Shown piece after piece: positions 60,590 through 64,000 of a DNA stretch of 64,000 bases (position 1 is its first letter; the number at the start of each line of letters is the position of its first letter). Source of the DNA: Sandaracinaceae bacterium (GTDB lineage: Bacteria > Myxococcota_A > Polyangia > Polyangiales > Houyiibacteriaceae); contig JACKEJ010000004.1 of NCBI GenBank assembly GCA_020633055.1, positions 992,001-1,056,000 of the forward strand, read 5' to 3'. A program made the translations under genes and the position numbers. The notes beneath the pieces were generated by a model. It ran no database searches. It saw only the letters and a program-made list of their open reading frames with translations, and was not told the DNA's origin.

Positions 60590-60957
60590 TCGGCAACATC
60601 GCGCACCTCCTGATCGAGTGGGTCGTCCTCACCATCGCGTTCCTCGCGGCCGCTGCGGTGGTCCCGGGCTTCGACATCAAGGACGCCAAGTCGGGCTTCT
60701 GGGTGTCGGCCACGTTCGCCATCCTCAACCTGTTCATCGCCCCGCTGCTCACGCTGATCTTCGGCGCCTTCACGTTGGGCCTGGCGTGCCTCCTGCCCGG
60801 CGTGCTGCGCTTCATCATCCTGGTCATCGTCATCAAGGCGGTCGACGCCGTCAGCGACAGCCTGAAGGTCAAGGGCCTGTTCCCGGCCGTGTTGGCCGCC
60901 ATCGTGCTCAGCGTCGTCGCAGCCGCCCTCGAGTACGGGCTCGGTCAGGTGCTCTGA
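60586..60957 (+). CDS. Phage-holin-like (PF04020-type) membrane protein
   Basis: 123 residues, four hydrophobic segments (WVVLTIAFLAAAAVVPGF, FAILNLFIAPLLTLIFGAFTLG, LRFIILVIVIKAV, LAAIVLSVVAAALEYGLG). The N-x-F-I-x-P and GFDIKDAKSGFW pattern is typical of the mycobacterial four-TM holin-like family, which is widespread and not phage-related. The ATG overlaps the transporter stop. Function unknown. Confidence 0.78.
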   Translation: MIGNIAHLLIEWVVLTIAFLAAAAVVPGFDIKDAKSGFWVSATFAILNLFIAPLLTLIFGAFTLGLACLLPGVLRFIILVIVIKAVDAVSDSLKVKGLFPAVLAAIVLSVVAAALEYGLGQVL

Positions 60958-60965
60958 CCCCGCGC

Positions 60966-61589
60966 ATGGCCCGCCCCCCCGACGGTCGCGCGAAGCGCCG
61001 GCCCGGCGTCGATGCGCAGCGCAGGCACCTGCTGGACACCGCCATCGTGCTCTTCGCGGAGCGCGGCTCGCGGCAGGTGAGCATCAACGACCTGTGCGCG
61101 GCAGCCGAGGTCTCGCGCCCCACGTTCTATCGCTGCTTCACGGACAAGGACGGGCTGGTGGAGGCGCTCTACCGGGAGGCCGTGATGGGCCCCATCGAGT
61201 CCATCGTGCTGTCTTCGCTGGCGACGCGCGCGCGCGAGCCCGGCTGGCTGCGCCGCGCCAACGACGAGATGCTGGACGCCATCTTCGCCGAGGCCCCCGC
61301 GGCGGCCCTGCTGTTCGTCGAGTCGGCCGACCCCACCTCGCAGGCCCACGCCATCATCCAGCGCGCGTTCGACGACATCGGCGCGACGCTGCGCAAGGTC
61401 ATGCGGAAGGCCGGCGCGCAGCCGCTCAGCCCCGTGGCCCAGAAGGCCATGCTGGTCGCCTGCCAGTTCATCGTGCACGACGCCATCCAGAAGGGGCTCA
61501 CGGCCAAGGCACGCCGCGAAGCCAAGGAAGCCACCTGGGAGCTCGCCAAGCGCGTGTTCGCCACGCCGGTGCCCAAGCCCGCCCCCTGA
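60966..61589 (+). CDS. TetR-family transcriptional regulator
   Basis: 207 residues. Helix-turn-helix LLDTAIVLFAERGSRQVSINDLCAAAEVSRPTFYRCFTDKDGLVEALY (about 22-70). It is followed 98 bp later by a membrane-protein gene whose promoter contains a 16-bp palindrome (61654-61669), a probable operator of this regulator. Ligand unknown. Confidence 0.9.
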   Translation: MARPPDGRAKRRPGVDAQRRHLLDTAIVLFAERGSRQVSINDLCAAAEVSRPTFYRCFTDKDGLVEALYREAVMGPIESIVLSSLATRAREPGWLRRANDEMLDAIFAEAPAAALLFVESADPTSQAHAIIQRAFDDIGATLRKVMRKAGAQPLSPVAQKAMLVACQFIVHDAIQKGLTAKARREAKEATWELAKRVFATPVPKPAP

Positions 61590-61624
61590 GCGTCGCGCCC
61601 GACGCGGTCTGTCGATCGACACGG

Positions 61625-61669
61625 TTGACAGTCGCCGCACGCCCGGTCACTATCTTACACGTTTGTAAG
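61625..61669 (+). promoter_or_regulatory. Promoter with overlapping TetR-type palindrome
   Basis: TTGACA (61625-61630), a 17-bp spacer and CACTAT (61648-61653) form a sigma70-like promoter. CTTACA-CGTT-TGTAAG (61654-61669), a perfect 6-bp inverted repeat, lies at the presumed transcription start. AGGAGA (61673-61678) is the ribosome site for ATG 61688. A dimeric TetR binding here would block initiation. Confidence 0.6.
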
Positions 61670-61687
61670 TTTAGGAGACCGCCCGCC

Positions 61688-62518
61688 ATGAGCACCGCCG
61701 CAGCCCAAGCCCCCGCCCTCGTGCCCACCGCCACCGCCACCGCCCCGCTGGACGCGGGTGTGGAGCGCCGCGTCTCCTCGCAGACGTGGCGCGCCTTCAT
61801 CGCCTGGACCGCGCTCTTCTGGGGCGGCACGGGCGTCCTCGGAGCGCTCTTCTACGTGGGCACCATCGACTTCGTGACCAGCACCAAGGTGTCGCTCTAT
61901 GGCACCAGCGTGTGGCTCAACGGCTGGCTCATCCCGCTGCTCATGCCGGGCAACAAGAGCCGCCCGCGCAGCGTGGTGTTCCACGAGTGCCTGGTGCTCT
62001 GGATGGTCTCCTACACCATGACCAACCTGCTCTGGGAGATCCCCTGGGTGCTGGCCTCGCCCTTCGTGTTCACCGACCTGCACACCCTGGACGACGTCGT
62101 CGCGCGCACCGCGTGGATGCGCGAGAGCGTCTCGCACATGTACTGGTGGGTGCTCGCGTCGTTTGCCTCGGTGGACCTGCGCACCGTGAACCACGACGGC
62201 ACGTTCTACGCGCTCGAGCTGTTCGCGTTCGTCAACGTCGCGTCCACCGCCTACTTCTACCGCCTCAACCAGCAGCGCTCGAAGATGCGCTACCTGGTGC
62301 CCGTGCTGGGCGGGGGCGAGCCCATCGCGGCCACCGTCATCTTCTCGTTCTCCGAGGTGTTCAACGGCTACGCCAACATGCCCGGCGGTGTCGCCGACAC
62401 GCTGCTCGCGCTCGTCTGGACGCAGTACCAGTACATCGTCTTCCCCCTCGTGTTCAGCGTCATCGGCCTGCGCCTGCTGCGCGAGGACTGGCTGTCTTCG
62501 CGCGTCGCGCCGGACTGA
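61688..62518 (+). CDS. Polytopic membrane protein, possible EXPERA/EBP-like
   Basis: 276 residues with about seven membrane segments. VVFHECLVLWMVSYTMTNLLWEIPWVL, FYALELFAFVNVASTAYFYRLN and GGGEPIAATVIFSFSEVFNGYANM, followed by a TQYQYIVFPLVFS segment. The spacing loosely recalls emopamil-binding-protein (sterol delta8-delta7 isomerase) family members, but the key Glu/His positions are not secure, so I treat it as unknown. Controlled by the TetR protein upstream if the palindrome is its operator. Confidence 0.55.
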   Translation: MSTAAAQAPALVPTATATAPLDAGVERRVSSQTWRAFIAWTALFWGGTGVLGALFYVGTIDFVTSTKVSLYGTSVWLNGWLIPLLMPGNKSRPRSVVFHECLVLWMVSYTMTNLLWEIPWVLASPFVFTDLHTLDDVVARTAWMRESVSHMYWWVLASFASVDLRTVNHDGTFYALELFAFVNVASTAYFYRLNQQRSKMRYLVPVLGGGEPIAATVIFSFSEVFNGYANMPGGVADTLLALVWTQYQYIVFPLVFSVIGLRLLREDWLSSRVAPD

Positions 62519-62558
62519 TGGGGCTGGACTTCCAGCGGGCGATCACCTGAGACCGCTG

Positions 62559-62586
62559 CCCCGGACTTTAGGACTTCAGTCCGGGG
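62559..62586. terminator. Hairpin after the membrane protein gene
   Basis: CCCCGGACT (62559-62567) pairs perfectly with AGTCCGGGG (62578-62586) across a 10-base loop (TTAGGACTTC). It begins 41 bases after the stop codon. There is no strong T-run, so it is a terminator-like stem by position and strength. Confidence 0.6.
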
Positions 62587-62701
62587 TGCCCATGAGTGAG
62601 GACTGGCGGCGCTTCTGAGACAGCCTCTCCACCAGCATCCCTCACCACACGGCCACACCGATCCGCGCGGACGATCCACCGCGACGAGCGCTCGGCGGGG
62701 C

Positions 62702-63091
62702 TCAGAACTCCTCGGCCGCGTCCTCGTCGCTCCAGTCGTCGTCGCCGCCATCGTCGTCGTCCGAGTCGAACTCGTCGTCCAGCTCGTCCTCGTCCTCCGC
62801 CAGCACCTCGTCCTCGTCCTCGTCGTCGTCGCTGGACGAGCTGTCCTCGTCCTCGTCCGGGTCGTAGGCGGTGACCTCCAGGTACGACTCCTCGATGGCT
62901 GCGCCGTCGAGCTCACCCAGGGCGACCTCGGCCTCCCACTCCTCCGAGTACTCCACCCACGCGCGCCGCGAGCTGCGCGTGTTGGCCATGAAGCCGGTGG
63001 CGGTCACCTCGCCGAACTCCTCGCAGAGTTCCAGCAGTTCGTCTTCGTCGAAATCGAGCGGCAGGCCACGGATCAAGATCTTGAGAGACAT
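62702..63091 (-). CDS. RRM-domain RNA-binding protein with a highly acidic tail
   Basis: 129 residues. An RRM in the first 80 residues: RNP2-like KILIRGLPL (4-12) and RNP1-like RRAWVEY (42-48), helix FDEDELLELCEEFGEV, and AEVALGELDGAAIEESYLEV. The final 50 residues are almost all Asp/Glu/Ser (DEDEDSSSSDDDEDEDEV), an unusual anionic tail. Small RRM proteins occur in cyanobacteria and some proteobacteria, but this tail is not usual. It might weaken RNA binding or attract a basic partner. Stands alone, minus strand. Confidence 0.85.
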   Translation of the reverse strand: MSLKILIRGLPLDFDEDELLELCEEFGEVTATGFMANTRSSRRAWVEYSEEWEAEVALGELDGAAIEESYLEVTAYDPDEDEDSSSSDDDEDEDEVLAEDEDELDDEFDSDDDDGGDDDWSDEDAAEEF

Positions 63092-63167
63092 GGGAACCTC
63101 CTATCAGCGGGGGCGAGTGCCTGATGTATAGCAACGGGCCGAGGCTGCCCACAGTCCGATCGTCAGG

Positions 63168-64000
63168 TCAACTGCTCTGCGCGGCGTCCGCGTGTTTCTC
63201 CGAAGCGGCCCACCAGACACCCAACGACGCGTGATCCGTATGGCGACTGGCGGGCGGCAAGCTGGCCAGGAACACCCGCCCGTAGGCCTTCTGCACCACC
63301 CGCCCATCGAGCACGGCCACCACGCCGCGGTCGCGCTGGGTGCGGATCAAGCGCCCGAACCCCTGCTGCAGCGTGAGGGCCGCGGCCGGCACCAGGTAGC
63401 GCATGAAGGGCGACTCTCCCTGCTCCTCGAGGGCGCGACAGCGGGCGGCGATGAGCGGGTCGGTCGGCACCGAGAAGGGCAGCTTGTCGAGGACGACCAG
63501 CCGCAGCGCGTCGCCGGGCACGTCCACCCCCTCCCAGAAGCTGAGCGTGGCGAAGAGCACGGCGTCGCCCGCCTCGCGGAAGCGCTCCAGCAGCGTCCCC
63601 TTGGGGGCCTGCCCCTGCACCAAGATGGGCTGCGTGATGGGCCGGTCGCTGGCCGCGGCGCAGCGCTCGGCCAGCGTGCGCATGGCGCGCACCGAGGTGC
63701 ACAGCACGAACGCCCCGCCGCCCGTCAGCGCCACCAACTGGGTGATCTCGCTCACGGCGCGGTCCAGGTACTGGCCCGCGCGCGGGTCGGGCATGGCCTC
63801 GGGCAGGTAGAGCGCCGCCTGCTGGGCGTAGTCGAACGGCGACGACACGCGCTCCTCGTCGATGGGGAAGTCCACGCCCAGACGCTGCTTGATGAACTTG
63901 AAGTCCCCGCCCGTGCTGAGCGTGGCGCTGGTGAGCACGACCGACCCCACCCGCTGCCAGACCTCGTCCCGCAGCAGCTCGCTCACGTCCACGGGACGCG
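63168..64000 (-). CDS. DinG/YoaA-type ATP-dependent helicase (C-terminal part, runs off the right edge)
   Basis: About 277 codons are visible, the C-terminal RecA-like half. Motif III VVLTSATLSTGGDF, FVLCTSVRAMRTL, motif V ATLSFWEGVDVPGDALRLVVLDKLPFSVP and motif VI LQQGFGRLIRTQRDRGVVAVLDGR. This is the XPD/DinG superfamily 2 arrangement; the N-terminal FeS and motif I-II region is outside the window. Probably involved in replication-repair. The start lies beyond 64000. Confidence 0.93.
   Translation of the reverse strand, partial: RPVDVSELLRDEVWQRVGSVVLTSATLSTGGDFKFIKQRLGVDFPIDEERVSSPFDYAQQAALYLPEAMPDPRAGQYLDRAVSEITQLVALTGGGAFVLCTSVRAMRTLAERCAAASDRPITQPILVQGQAPKGTLLERFREAGDAVLFATLSFWEGVDVPGDALRLVVLDKLPFSVPTDPLIAARCRALEEQGESPFMRYLVPAAALTLQQGFGRLIRTQRDRGVVAVLDGRVVQKAYGRVFLASLPPASRHTDHASLGVWWAASEKHADAAQSS

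Noticed and set aside
60586..60957. Prophage remnant suggested by a holin-like gene
   Set aside because: The family is a widespread chromosomal membrane protein, and no other phage genes are present.

Overview
The window is GC-rich and densely coded. It looks like a chromosome segment from a delta-type proteobacterium of the Myxococcota, probably a Polyangia/Sandaracinaceae-like, halotolerant relative; this placement is inference. Evidence: many lipoproteins whose lipobox is followed by Asp/Gly-rich linkers, a MYXO-CTERM-type C-terminus on a beta-helix protein, homologues of the myxobacterial light-response proteins CarF and CarA/CarH, a sterol-type C-24 methyltransferase, and an ectoine cluster. 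Both edges cut genes: an aspartate kinase on the left and a DinG/YoaA-type helicase on the right. I saw no rRNA, tRNA, CRISPR array or intact insertion sequence.

Layout. 1-3400: aspartate kinase, a DinB-like protein and two divergent Cys-rich lipoproteins. 3435-10451 (minus): a probable iron/haem acquisition operon (duplicated-domain lipoprotein, TonB-dependent receptor, HmuY-like lipoprotein, kelch lipoprotein, TonB-like protein) behind a Fur-box-like site. 10647-14080: a LytS/LytTR-type two-component system and a membrane protein, with 21-bp-spaced repeats between them. 14120-20175: a lipoprotein, a STAND-type regulator, an ECF sigma factor with a membrane-anchored partner and the decayed duplicate of that partner. 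20233-24192: a tightly packed operon of CarF (plasmalogen desaturase), FolE, a c-type cytochrome lipoprotein, a membrane protein and a trypsin-like protease. 24316-27465: DnaJ with a CbpM-like modulator, small exported proteins and a TetR regulator. 27499-29153: HipBA.

29539-33359: a sterol C-24 methyltransferase translationally coupled to a Rieske oxygenase, preceded by two copies of a 19-bp palindrome, and facing an HsaA-like flavin monooxygenase/DCC pair. 33420-37937: a B12-binding MerR regulator, an FMN-barrel protein, a STAS-like protein, a BmrR-like MerR, a four-helix-bundle gene between strong stem-loops, and a GNAT enzyme. 37960-41426: an amino-acid permease, an outer-membrane protein and a lipoprotein. 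41485-45766: ectABC with a sodium/solute symporter and a divergent EctR-like repressor. 45797-52516: MarC-like protein, spermidine-synthase-like protein, two coupled proteins of unknown function, a large nested inverted repeat, a 12-bp tandem repeat, a PNPOx-GNAT fusion, and a second ECF sigma locus with Cys-rich partners. 52603-64000: a Cache-type adenylate cyclase, a beta-helix MYXO-CTERM protein, a lipoprotein, a methyltransferase, an Smr protein, an NTT-like transporter, a holin-like protein, a TetR regulator with a palindrome-covered promoter, a membrane protein, an acidic-tailed RRM protein and the helicase.

Many gene pairs overlap as ATGA or GTGA, which implies translational coupling and makes the operon calls fairly firm. 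The most interesting themes are sterol/ether-lipid chemistry (methyltransferase-Rieske pair, CarF operon), repeat-based candidate operators that fit the adjacent regulator families, and structured intergenic elements.
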